5,890 nt of DNA from Acidimicrobiales bacterium (GCA_021604885.1 BQJV01000224.1:1-5890), one strand, 5' to 3'; numbered from the stretch's first letter, positions 1-5,823 are shown. The notes: a model not told the origin generated them from the letters alone. A program made the numbers and translations.

Positions 1-294
1 CCACTGGGCACAGATGTCGCTCCAGATGCGGGCGCCGTCCATCGGCGGAATGACCGAACGACCCTCGGCCACGAGAGACCGGACGAGGTCCGGATCCCAG
101 AAGAAGGCCGCGCCGACAACCGAGTCGACCGGACACTCGCCGAGCGCACCCCAACGTCCGACGGCGTAGGCGGCCAGGCCGTCCGGCATGCCCCGTTCGG
201 CGCCGGCCGCGATTGTGGACGGCGCCATCAGCCAGTCCATCGCGAGCATGCCGAACGAACCACGGAAGCTGCGGGCAAGGGCGAGTGCGTCCAT
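1..294 (-). CDS. Conserved actinobacterial protein resembling the SCO6745 family (5' part only)
   Basis: The first 98 residues of a leftward gene are visible, beginning MDALALARSF; the rest lies beyond position 1. The reading frame is open to the edge. The segment GLAAYAVGRWGALGECPVDS followed by VVGAAFFWDP resembles the 'G-x-x-x-Y-x-x-x-R-x-A-x-L-G ... F-F-x-x-x-P' pattern I recall from SCO6745-family proteins, which are roughly 280 residues and have no established biochemical role. No signal peptide or transmembrane segment is evident. The ATG sits 9 nt after the amidohydrolase stop codon, with a weak purine stretch (TGAGAGA) overlapping that stop, so it is almost certainly co-transcribed and probably translationally coupled with the amidohydrolase. 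Gene reality is well supported by frame, codon use and context; the family assignment is from memory of motifs and is moderate. Confidence 0.72.
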   Translation of the reverse strand, partial: MDALALARSFRGSFGMLAMDWLMAPSTIAAGAERGMPDGLAAYAVGRWGALGECPVDSVVGAAFFWDPDLVRSLVAEGRSVIPPMDGARIWSDICAQW

Positions 295-303
295 CGTCGT
301 CTC

Positions 304-1500
304 TCAGTCGAAAGCCAGGTCGAGAAGCTTGATGGCGTTGCCGCGGGCGATCTTGTGGACGGTCTCGGCGTCCAGATGTCCGAAGAGCTCGTGGGCGACT
401 TCCTTCGAGCGCGGGAACGTGCCGTCGCTGTGCGGATAGTCCGTCTCGAACAACACATTGTCGACACCCACCTCGTCCAGCAGTTTCATGCCGGCGGTGT
501 CCTTGAAGAAGCAGCTGTAGATCTGGCGGTGGTAGTAGAACGACGGCGGCTCCGGCAGCCGCTCCTCACCCTGCGCCCAGCGGTGCGTGGCGTAGTTGTC
601 GTCGGCCCGCTCGAGGTAGTAGGGGATCCAGCCGATCTGGCTCTCGGCGTACATCAGCTTGAGGTTCGGATGGCGCACGAGGACGCCGCTGAAGAGGAAG
701 TCGATCATCGATGCGGCGCTGTTGGCCGAGATGAGCGCGGCGGTGACGAGGGTCGGGGCGTCGTCCGCCGGCTTCACGGTGCGGGTGCCGGACCCGATGT
801 GCATCGCGATCACCGTCCCCGTCTCCTCGCACGCACGGAAGAACGGATCCCAGTAGCCCGAGTGGATCGACGGCAGGCCGAGCCATGCCGGGAGCTCGGA
901 CCAGGCCACGGCCTTCACGCCGCGAGCGGCGTTGCGGCGGATCTCGGCGGCGGCGAGCTGGGCGTCCCAGAGAGGCACGAGGCACAGGGGCAGGAGTCGA
1001 CCGTCGGAGTCACCGCACCACTCGTCGACCATCCAGTCGTTGTACGCCTCGACGCAGAGCTGCGAGAGTTCGCGATCCTTGCGCTCGGCGAAGAGTTGGC
1101 CACAGAAGCGCGGATAGTTCGGGAAGCAGAGCGACGCCTCGACATGGTTGACGTCCATGTCCGCGAGGCGGGCCGTCGGGTCGTAGCACCCGGGACGGAT
1201 GTCGTCGTACGTGACGCCCCGCATCGTTACCTCTTCGGGCGGCGTGCCGGCGCAGGCGATCATCTCCTTGATCTGGTAGCGGTGATCCTCGTAGTGCCAC
1301 CAGGCCGCCATCGCGTCGCCGTCGCCGGGCGTCTCGACCCAGGCGCCGTCCACGAGTTCCATGTCGCCCTGGGGCGCGATCACGATCTTCGGCCCGATGT
1401 CCTTGTACTTCTCGGGCAGCCGGTCCTGCCACAGATGGGCCGGCTCGACGACGTGATCGTCGACGGAGATGATCTTCGGGAAATCGGCGAGCTCGACCAT
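304..1500 (-). CDS. Metal-dependent amidohydrolase (Amidohydro_2 type, TIM-barrel hydrolase/decarboxylase-like)
   Basis: Predicted 398-residue cytosolic hydrolase of the amidohydrolase superfamily. Near the N-terminus lies SVDDHVVEP (residues 12-20), the family's metal-site strand. Here the classical HxH is replaced by D-D-H-x-x-E (D14, D15, H16, E19), as in many actinobacterial paralogues. Further on are AMHIGSGT with the strand-5-type His234, YAESQIGWIPYYLERADD, and FETDYPHSDG with the probable catalytic or metal Asp354 and His357. Relatives cleave or decarboxylate ring-derived or amide substrates; the substrate here is unknown. I chose ATG at 1500. An in-frame GTG at 1539 would add 13 low-information residues and place a 17-bp inverted repeat inside the coding region. 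ATG 1500 gives the usual short lead-in (MVELADFPKIISVDDH) and has a -10-like box 7 nt upstream, suiting a leaderless mRNA. It lies 60 nt downstream of the SnoaL-like gene and 9 nt before the SCO6745-like gene. Confidence 0.93.
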   Translation of the reverse strand: MVELADFPKIISVDDHVVEPAHLWQDRLPEKYKDIGPKIVIAPQGDMELVDGAWVETPGDGDAMAAWWHYEDHRYQIKEMIACAGTPPEEVTMRGVTYDDIRPGCYDPTARLADMDVNHVEASLCFPNYPRFCGQLFAERKDRELSQLCVEAYNDWMVDEWCGDSDGRLLPLCLVPLWDAQLAAAEIRRNAARGVKAVAWSELPAWLGLPSIHSGYWDPFFRACEETGTVIAMHIGSGTRTVKPADDAPTLVTAALISANSAASMIDFLFSGVLVRHPNLKLMYAESQIGWIPYYLERADDNYATHRWAQGEERLPEPPSFYYHRQIYSCFFKDTAGMKLLDEVGVDNVLFETDYPHSDGTFPRSKEVAHELFGHLDAETVHKIARGNAIKLLDLAFD

Positions 1501-1507
1501 GGGTTCG

Positions 1508-1513
1508 ACAGTA
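1508..1513 (-). promoter_or_regulatory. Putative -10 box (TACTGT) for leaderless amidohydrolase mRNA
   Basis: Read leftward, TACTGT fits the actinobacterial TANNNT -10 consensus and is followed by 7 nt (CGAACCC) and then ATG at 1500. That spacing places transcription initiation at or next to the A of the start codon. No SD-like sequence lies between, which supports leaderless translation. I see no good -35 hexamer. The inverted repeat at 1514-1530 directly abuts this box, so a bound repressor would block polymerase. Confidence 0.5.
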
Positions 1514-1530
1514 TCTGACGGTGTGTCAGA
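1514..1530. promoter_or_regulatory. 17-bp inverted repeat, probable TetR-type operator
   Basis: The sequence TCTGAC-GGTGT-GTCAGA is a perfect 6-bp inverted repeat around a 5-nt spacer, between the SnoaL-like stop and the amidohydrolase ATG. Its length, symmetry and position in the -10/-35 interval match operators bound by dimeric TetR-family repressors. Those commonly control actinobacterial catabolic genes and respond to small ligands or CoA thioesters. No regulator gene lies in this window, so the cognate protein would be encoded elsewhere. A transcript hairpin is possible, but there is no U-tract, and 6 bp is short for a terminator. Confidence 0.55.
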
Positions 1531-1560
1531 CCTCGGCACCCGCCAGCCGCGGTGACGGAC

Positions 1561-2010
1561 CTACCTCAGCGGGTACTTGAGGTGGTGGGACAGGTCGCCG
1601 ACCTGGTCGACGAACATGATCCGGGTGTCGAACCACCACTCGCCGTCGATCTTGTGGAACGTGTCGTGGTAGTGCCCGGTGATGATGGGCTGGAGCGGGA
1701 GGTCATCGGTCGCCTGGGTGACGCAGTAGTAGGCCCGGCCGCTCGCGGTCAGCCCGTCGGCCGCGACCTCGATCCGCGCATTGCTGGTGATGTGGTGGGT
1801 CTTCGGCGTGCCATCGTCGTAGAGCCGGGTCGAGAACTCGTACATGCGGCGCACGCCGTCCCGTCCCTCGAACACGGCCTCGGGAGGCGGATCGTCCATT
1901 CCCCAGATTCTCCCGTGGGTGAACATCTCGGCCACTCCGTCGAGATCGCCGCCGTCGATCCGGTCGGCGTAGGTGTACAGGAGGTTCTCGATCAGGCGGG
2001 CGTCATCCAT
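1561..2010 (-). CDS. SnoaL/NTF2-like small protein (SnoaL_4 type)
   Basis: A 149-residue cone-shaped alpha+beta barrel protein of the NTF2-like superfamily. It opens with the typical helix MDDARLIENLLYTYADRID and a G-D-L-D-G-V-A-E-M-F turn (residues 20-30). It continues with F-E-G-R-D-G-V, then THHITSN (His72, His73), and closes with ITGHYHDTF, D-G-E-W-W-F and DQVGDLSHHL, which match the SnoaL_4 C-terminal strand and tail. Members include cyclases, dehydratases, isomerases and ring-hydroxylating small subunits; the pocket chemistry is not predictable here. ATG 2010 is the only start codon close to the domain. It is preceded at 6 nt by a TATCGT box rather than an SD site, suggesting a leaderless transcript. 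It is the first gene of the leftward group, divergent from the sulfotransferase with 45 nt between start codons, and its job is probably linked to the amidohydrolase next to it. Confidence 0.93.
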   Translation of the reverse strand: MDDARLIENLLYTYADRIDGGDLDGVAEMFTHGRIWGMDDPPPEAVFEGRDGVRRMYEFSTRLYDDGTPKTHHITSNARIEVAADGLTASGRAYYCVTQATDDLPLQPIITGHYHDTFHKIDGEWWFDTRIMFVDQVGDLSHHLKYPLR

Positions 2011-2016
2011 GACGAG

Positions 2017-2022
2017 ACGATA
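2017..2022 (-). promoter_or_regulatory. Putative -10 box (TATCGT) for the leaderless SnoaL-like mRNA
   Basis: Read leftward, TATCGT fits TANNNT and is followed by 6 nt (CTCGTC) and the ATG at 2010, so transcription would begin at the start codon. A poor -35 candidate (TTGGAT, 2047-2042) lies 19 nt upstream and matches the consensus only in its first three bases. It overlaps the sulfotransferase SD region, so the two divergent genes share a compact control segment. Confidence 0.45.
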
Positions 2023-2045
2023 GGCAGCCGCCCGACGTGGTATCC

Positions 2046-2050
2046 AAAGG
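2046..2050 (+). promoter_or_regulatory. Ribosome binding site (AAAGG) fixing the sulfotransferase start
   Basis: AAAGG followed by a 5-nt C-run precedes ATG at 2056. The same frame is open far upstream, to 1552, but that part is antisense to the SnoaL-like gene. This SD site and the MPGPFDLAEIRRD opening decide for the internal start. Confidence 0.6.
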
Positions 2051-2055
2051 CCCCC

Positions 2056-3219
2056 ATGCCCGGCCCGTTCGACCTCGCAGAGATCCGGCGCGACGCCCGA
2101 GCCGTCGACGCGCTCGACGACTTTGGCCCGGGACCCTTCGAGGAGCCGCTCGGCGTGCTGCTGGAGAGCTACGCCGCCGCGCCGCTCAGCGACCTCGGCA
2201 CCCACATCCTCCGCGGCGGTGTCGTGCGCAGCCTGTCGATGCGCCTGCGCGCCACGGCGTGGTTTCGCCGGCACCCCGAGATCGCCGATGAGGAGATCGC
2301 CGCCCCGATCGTCGTGGTCGGCATGATGCGATCCGGAACCACGTTGATGCAGCGGATCCTCGCCGCCGACCCCCGGGTCACGTGCGCCTACGGATGGGAG
2401 ATCGGCGAGGTTGCGCCATCCCTCGACACCGACTGGGCCGCCGCGGATCCTCGCATCGCCGCGGCGCGGGCCCAGGAGGCGCAGAGCCGCAAGTTCGTCC
2501 CCGAGCTGTTCGCCATCCATCCCATGTACGCCGAGGAGGCTGAGGAGGAGATCATGTTCCTCGCCGATGCGTTCCTGTCCCACGTGCCCGAGGCGTCCGC
2601 TGACGTCCCCGCCTACCGGCGCTGGCTCGACGACCAGGACTTCACGCCGGCCTACGACCACCTCCATCGCATGCTCCAGCTCCTCCAGTGGCAGAAGCGC
2701 CGCCGGGGAGTGCTGGGCGACCGATGGGTGCTGAAGACACCGGCGCACCTCGGCTATCTCGATGAACTGGCGGCCCGCTTCCCCGACGCCCACCTCGTGC
2801 ATCTCCACCGTGACCCGGTCGACACGATTCCGTCGGGGGCCAGCCTCAACACGACCCTGTGGCGCATGCACAGCGACACGGTCGACCCGTCACGGGTGGG
2901 CACCCAATGGATCGAGCGGATGGGATTCACCAACGATCGCGCGATGGCGAGCCGCGACAGCTGGGAGCCCGAGCGAGGCGTCACCGACCTTCTGTTCGAG
3001 GATGTGGTGGCCGACCCCGTGCATGCGGTCGCTCGGGTCTACGACGACATCGAGGTCGAGCTGACGGCCGACGCCGAGGGGGCGATGCGCTCCTGGGTCG
3101 CGAACCGCCCCCGTGAAACGGCGGGACGCCCGGCCTACACGGCCGCGGATTTCGGACTCTCCGAGGACGCGATCCGCGACCGCTTCCGGGACTACACCGA
3201 CCGCTATCGCCCGATCTGA
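2056..3219 (+). CDS. PAPS-dependent sulfotransferase family protein (Sulfotransfer_3 type)
   Basis: A 387-residue protein expected to transfer sulfate from 3'-phosphoadenylyl sulfate to a small-molecule acceptor, or to be a family member of unknown donor. A helical N-terminal region (residues 6-80, including LDDFGPGPFEEPL and HPEIADEEI) is typical of long bacterial members. The P-loop-like 5'-phosphosulfate motif is VVVGMMRSGTTLMQRIL (G89, R92, S93, G94, T95, T96). LKTPAHLGYL (K227, H231) follows. The 3'-phosphate motif HLHRDPVDTIPS has R252 and S260 at the same 8-residue spacing as the Arg/Ser pair of classical sulfotransferases. No signal peptide or membrane segment is seen, so it is probably cytosolic. 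It starts the rightward group, divergent from the SnoaL-like gene. A GC-rich hairpin follows its stop codon. The acceptor is not predictable; family identity is secure. Confidence 0.94.
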   Translation: MPGPFDLAEIRRDARAVDALDDFGPGPFEEPLGVLLESYAAAPLSDLGTHILRGGVVRSLSMRLRATAWFRRHPEIADEEIAAPIVVVGMMRSGTTLMQRILAADPRVTCAYGWEIGEVAPSLDTDWAAADPRIAAARAQEAQSRKFVPELFAIHPMYAEEAEEEIMFLADAFLSHVPEASADVPAYRRWLDDQDFTPAYDHLHRMLQLLQWQKRRRGVLGDRWVLKTPAHLGYLDELAARFPDAHLVHLHRDPVDTIPSGASLNTTLWRMHSDTVDPSRVGTQWIERMGFTNDRAMASRDSWEPERGVTDLLFEDVVADPVHAVARVYDDIEVELTADAEGAMRSWVANRPRETAGRPAYTAADFGLSEDAIRDRFRDYTDRYRPI

Positions 3220-3254
3220 CGACCGGGCCGGCCGGGAATAGGGTCGGCCCGTCG
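3220..3254 (+). terminator. GC-rich hairpin after the sulfotransferase stop (terminator or attenuator candidate)
   Basis: CGAC (3220-3223) pairs with GTCG (3251-3254). GGGCCG (3225-3230) pairs with CGGCCC (3245-3250), then comes a G-U wobble (3231/3244), and CC (3232-3233) pairs with GG (3242-3243). One C (3224) is bulged and the loop is 8 nt. The stem starts immediately after the TGA. There is no T-run downstream, as is frequent in high-GC actinobacterial terminators, so termination may be partial. A TAGGGT hexamer (3239-3244), partly in the loop, also fits TANNNT and could be a promoter for the next gene; the two readings are not mutually exclusive. Confidence 0.42.
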
Positions 3255-3261
3255 TCGAACC

Positions 3262-3265
3262 GGAG
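3262..3265 (+). promoter_or_regulatory. Ribosome binding site (GGAG) of the DUF1214-like gene
   Basis: GGAG within CGGAGAAGCA lies 5 nt before ATG 3271. It is the clearest SD site in the window and supports this start over later in-frame ATG codons such as Met10. Confidence 0.7.
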
Positions 3266-3270
3266 AAGCA

Positions 3271-4515
3271 ATGTCCGACCACCCTGTGGCCACCCCGATG
3301 CAGCACGAGCACGAGCTCGCCGCGCTCGAACTGATCGACCACCCGCTCGTCATGCAGGCCTATCGCGATGTCGGAGCCGCCTGGCTCGAGCGGGCGAAGC
3401 CCTCCGACACCCAACGGGCATGGTTCGAGGGTGCCTTCGAGGAGGTCATGTTCTCGGCGGCGATCTGGTCCTCCAACCAGGACCCGCTCCGACCGAAGGT
3501 CACCTGCATCACGCGCCTCGAGCACGAGCTCGACGGGCAGCGGATTCCGGGCTCGCGGTGGGGGATCGACAATCCCGACTCGATCTATCGCGTCATCCCG
3601 ATCAGCGGCGACGAGCGCTACGAGATCCGCGGTCGCGTCGGCGCCAACCGGATGACGGAGAACTACTTCACGCTCTGGGACGAGAACATGGGGACCGTCG
3701 ACGTCCTCAACGGACGCACGATGGCGGTCGAGGACGACGGATCCTTCGTCATCACGGTCGACGCGGATCCCGCCGGGGACCGACCGAACCACGTGCAGTC
3801 CGGAGCGACCGCCCACGAGTTCTACATCCGCGACGTGATGTCGGACTGGGGACTCGACGATCCGAACCATCTCGAGATCGTCCGTCTCGGCGAAGCACCG
3901 GACACGCCGGCGCGCACGATCGACGAGCAGGCGGAGCTCACGGTGCAGTTCATGCAGCACTACGCCGACTTCACGGGGAGGATGTCCCACGGCACGATGA
4001 AGCGGCCGCCCAACGAGTTCGCCCTGGCGTGGTCGGCGGATCACACCGGCGGGCTGCGCAACCAGGTCTACGTGGGTGGCCGCTACGAGATCACCGACGA
4101 CGAGGCCTTCGTCGTCGACGTCAGCGACGGTGGAGCCGAGTACTTCACGGTGCCGATCGCCACGATGTGGGGCACGACCCTCGACATCGTCGACCGAACG
4201 GCGAGCATGAACAAGGCCCAGGCGGCACCGAACCCGGATGGCACCTACACCTTCGTCATCGCCGGACGTGATCCCGGGGTGCACAACTGGATCGACACGT
4301 GCGGCCTCGCCGACGGACACCTCACCCTCCGCATGGCAGAGTTCCCCGAAGGCGGCGCCCGCGAGGACCTGTCGGCCCTCGGCCGGGTGGTGAAGCTCGA
4401 CGAACTCGCCCGGGAGTTGCCCGACGCGCCACGCGTCGACGCCGACGGCCGGGCTGCCCAGTTGGCCGAACGGCGCGCCGGCTACCTCCGCCGACTGCCG
4501 GAGGTCGCGGTCTGA
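3271..4515 (+). CDS. Uncharacterised protein with a DUF1214-like C-terminal region
   Basis: A 414-residue protein without signal peptide or membrane helices. Residues 1-75 are mostly helical (HEHELAALELIDHPLVMQAY, then WLERAKPSDTQRAWFEGAF). The middle is a beta-rich segment with YEIRGRVGANRMTENYFTLWDE. The C-terminal part holds TASMNKAQAAPNPDG (residues 310-324) and FVIAGRDPGVHNWIDTCG, whose DPGVHNWIDT (334-343) resembles the conserved 'D-P-G-x-x-N-W-x-D-T-x-G' signature I associate with DUF1214-type beta-sandwich proteins. No biochemical activity is established for these; a ligand-binding or enzymatic role is only conjecture. It has a strong SD site, follows the sulfotransferase by 51 nt, and shares one base with the SDR start (TGATG), so it and the SDR are translationally coupled and probably act on the same compound. 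The gene itself is very secure; the family label is moderate. Confidence 0.9.
   Translation: MSDHPVATPMQHEHELAALELIDHPLVMQAYRDVGAAWLERAKPSDTQRAWFEGAFEEVMFSAAIWSSNQDPLRPKVTCITRLEHELDGQRIPGSRWGIDNPDSIYRVIPISGDERYEIRGRVGANRMTENYFTLWDENMGTVDVLNGRTMAVEDDGSFVITVDADPAGDRPNHVQSGATAHEFYIRDVMSDWGLDDPNHLEIVRLGEAPDTPARTIDEQAELTVQFMQHYADFTGRMSHGTMKRPPNEFALAWSADHTGGLRNQVYVGGRYEITDDEAFVVDVSDGGAEYFTVPIATMWGTTLDIVDRTASMNKAQAAPNPDGTYTFVIAGRDPGVHNWIDTCGLADGHLTLRMAEFPEGGAREDLSALGRVVKLDELARELPDAPRVDADGRAAQLAERRAGYLRRLPEVAV
4500..4504 (+). promoter_or_regulatory. Ribosome binding site (GGAGG) of the SDR inside the upstream gene
   Basis: GGAGG lies within the last codons of the DUF1214-like gene, 10 nt before ATG 4515. 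Together with the TGATG stop/start overlap it indicates translational coupling and fixes the SDR start. The frame is open further upstream, but only as an overlap with the preceding gene. Confidence 0.6.
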
Positions 4516-5342
4516 TGGCCCGTTGGCTCGTCACCGGTTGTTCCACGGGCATCGGGCGCGAGATCGCGAGCGCGGCACTCCAGGCCGGCCATCAGGTCAT
4601 GGCGACGGCCCGGCGGCCCGAGACGCTCGACGATCTGCTCGCGGAGTATCCGGAGCTCGCCCGCGCGACGGCGCTCGACGTCACCGACGAACGTCAGATC
4701 GTCGCCGCGGTACAGGCGACCGTCGACGCGTTCGGCAGCATCGACGTGCTCGTCAACAACGCCGGGTACGGCTACATGGCCGCCGTCGAGGAGGGCGAGG
4801 ACGAGGAAATCCGCCGACTGTTCGACACCAACTTCTTCGGCGTCGTCGACACCCTCCGTTTCGTGCTCCCGATCATGCGGGAGCAGGGCAGCGGTCACGT
4901 CATCAACATCTCGTCGATGACCGGCCTCGTCGCGAACCCGCCCAACGTGTTCTACAGCTGCACCAAGTTCGCCTTGGAGGCGCTCGGCGAAGGGCTCGCG
5001 AAGGAGGTCGCGCCATTCGGTATCCGGGTGACGAACATCGAGCCCGGGGCCTTCCGCACCGACTGGGCTTCGCGATCGATGGCCGAGAGCGACACGACGA
5101 TCAGCGACTACGAGGACATCCAGGGCCGCAAGAAGATCATCAAGCAGTTCGCCGACCACCTGCCGGGCGATCCCCGCAGGATCGGGGAGGCTGCCGTGAT
5201 GATCGCTGAACTCGACGAACCGCCGTTGCGCCTGCTCATGGGCAAGGACGTGCTCGCGGCGACGCGCGAGAAGCTCGCGGCCATGTCGGCGTCGATCGAC
5301 GAGTGGGAACACGTCACGGTCGACGTGGACTTCCCGGCCTGA
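4515..5342 (+). CDS. Classical short-chain dehydrogenase/reductase (SDR)
   Basis: A 275-residue Rossmann-fold oxidoreductase that should interconvert an alcohol and a ketone using NAD(P)(H). The cofactor motif TGCSTGIG is at residues 7-14. ATARRPE follows strand 2 (R33, R34), which favours NADP(H) over NAD(H). D55-V56 precedes the adenine pocket. NNAG is at 81-84. The catalytic tetrad is N106, S134, Y147 and K151 (YSCTKFAL). EPGAFRTDW is the usual post-catalytic PG motif. All key residues are present and the length is normal, so the enzyme should be active. It resembles the SDR subgroup with retinol- or steroid-dehydrogenase-like members, but the substrate is not fixed by sequence. ATG overlaps the preceding stop by one base. 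It ends 6 nt from the convergent FMN reductase, and its TGA sits in a hairpin shared by both genes. Confidence 0.96.
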   Translation: MARWLVTGCSTGIGREIASAALQAGHQVMATARRPETLDDLLAEYPELARATALDVTDERQIVAAVQATVDAFGSIDVLVNNAGYGYMAAVEEGEDEEIRRLFDTNFFGVVDTLRFVLPIMREQGSGHVINISSMTGLVANPPNVFYSCTKFALEALGEGLAKEVAPFGIRVTNIEPGAFRTDWASRSMAESDTTISDYEDIQGRKKIIKQFADHLPGDPRRIGEAAVMIAELDEPPLRLLMGKDVLAATREKLAAMSASIDEWEHVTVDVDFPA

Positions 5343-5354
5343 GGTGACTCAGGC
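5337..5354. terminator. Hairpin spanning both convergent stop codons (bidirectional terminator candidate)
   Basis: GCCTGAG (5337-5343), loop GTGA (5344-5347) and CTCAGGC (5348-5354) form a perfect 7-bp stem. The left arm contains the SDR stop TGA (5340-5342), and the right arm contains the reductase stop (TCA, 5349-5351). In the rightward transcript the GUGA loop is a GNRA tetraloop, which stabilises hairpins. There is no T-run on either side, so termination efficiency is uncertain. Confidence 0.5.
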
Positions 5355-5804
5355 GTCCATCAGGGTCGCGGCGAGGGCGGCGGCCAGCTCCCAGGTCTGA
5401 CCCGACAGCGCATCGTCCACCGGGCCGATCAGACCGAGCGGCGGCTGGACCGCGCGCCACTGGAGACCGGTCGCGATCTTCTCTATCGCCGCGATGGCGC
5501 CGGTGGTGTCCGACTCCCCGTGGACCCAGCAGCCGAAGGGGCGACGGGCGGTGTGCTCGAGCGACGGGTTGTACACGACGTCGAACCAGTGCTTCAGCGC
5601 GCCGCTCATGTACCCGAGGTTCGCCGGCGTGCCGAGCAGGTAGCCGTCCGACGCGGCGACGAGGTCGGGATCCGGGTCGAGGGCCTCGGCGACGACGACC
5701 TCCACTCCGTCTATCCCCGGTGCCGCCGCGCCGGCGACCGCCGAGTCGAGCAGGGCGCGCAGGCCGGGGGTGGGGGAGTGGTGCACGATCAGCAGACGGG
5801 CCAC
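5349..5804 (-). CDS. Flavodoxin-fold NAD(P)H-dependent FMN oxidoreductase (WrbA/FMN-reductase-like)
   Basis: A 151-residue single-domain flavoprotein. Strand 1 and the FMN-phosphate loop are RLLIVHHSPTPG (residues 3-14). The second FMN loop is GTPANLGYMSGALKHWFD (58-75), the counterpart of 'G-T-P-x-x-x-G-x-M-S' in WrbA and related reductases. The third loop region is around WVHGES. It is shorter than WrbA (about 200 residues) and close to small flavodoxin-like proteins. Its role is probably reduction of quinones or flavin, or supplying reduced flavin; this is inferred only. I chose GTG 5804, which gives the normal (M)ARLLIVHHS opening. The ATG at 5843 would add 13 Arg/Pro-rich residues (RRRTAPVWQARP) and overlap the divergent lipoprotein start. 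There is no clear SD; a CAGGCT box 6 nt upstream suggests a leaderless mRNA. It converges on the SDR. Confidence 0.88.
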   Translation of the reverse strand: MARLLIVHHSPTPGLRALLDSAVAGAAAPGIDGVEVVVAEALDPDPDLVAASDGYLLGTPANLGYMSGALKHWFDVVYNPSLEHTARRPFGCWVHGESDTTGAIAAIEKIATGLQWRAVQPPLGLIGPVDDALSGQTWELAAALAATLMDA

Positions 5805-5810
5805 GGGCCG

Positions 5811-5823
5811 AGCCTGCCAGACT
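5811..5823. promoter_or_regulatory. Back-to-back divergent -10-like boxes in a quasi-palindrome
   Basis: The 25-nt gap between the two divergent GTG starts contains AGCCTG-C-CAGACT. Read leftward, CAGGCT (5816-5811) is followed by 6 nt and GTG 5804. Read rightward, CAGACT (5818-5823) is followed by 6 nt and GTG 5830. Both keep only the A2 and T6 of TANNNT, so each match is weak, but the identical spacing on both sides is suggestive. The two half-sites are inverted copies matching at 5 of 6 bases. Confidence 0.3.

Noticed and set aside
355..1518. Long rightward open frame (387 codons) opposite the amidohydrolase
   Set aside because: It mirrors the amidohydrolase codon by codon. Its product is Arg/Val/Glu-rich with no recognisable motif, as expected from antisense frames in GC-rich DNA.
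1552..2055. Upstream extension of the sulfotransferase reading frame
   Set aside because: It is antisense to the SnoaL-like gene. The SD site AAAGG and the family-typical N-terminus support ATG 2056.
2011..2871. Upstream extension of the SnoaL-like reading frame
   Set aside because: This part is antisense to the sulfotransferase and has no motif. The NTF2-like domain begins at ATG 2010, which has its own -10-like box.
2890..4320. Long leftward open frame (476 codons) opposite the DUF1214-like gene and the end of the sulfotransferase
   Set aside because: It crosses the boundary between two well-supported genes on the other strand, contains no domain motif, and has low-complexity Val/Asp/Arg/Gly composition.
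4322..5312. Leftward open frames opposite the SDR (including 4482-5312)
   Set aside because: The SDR has every catalytic motif in the rightward frame; the antisense products show no family features.
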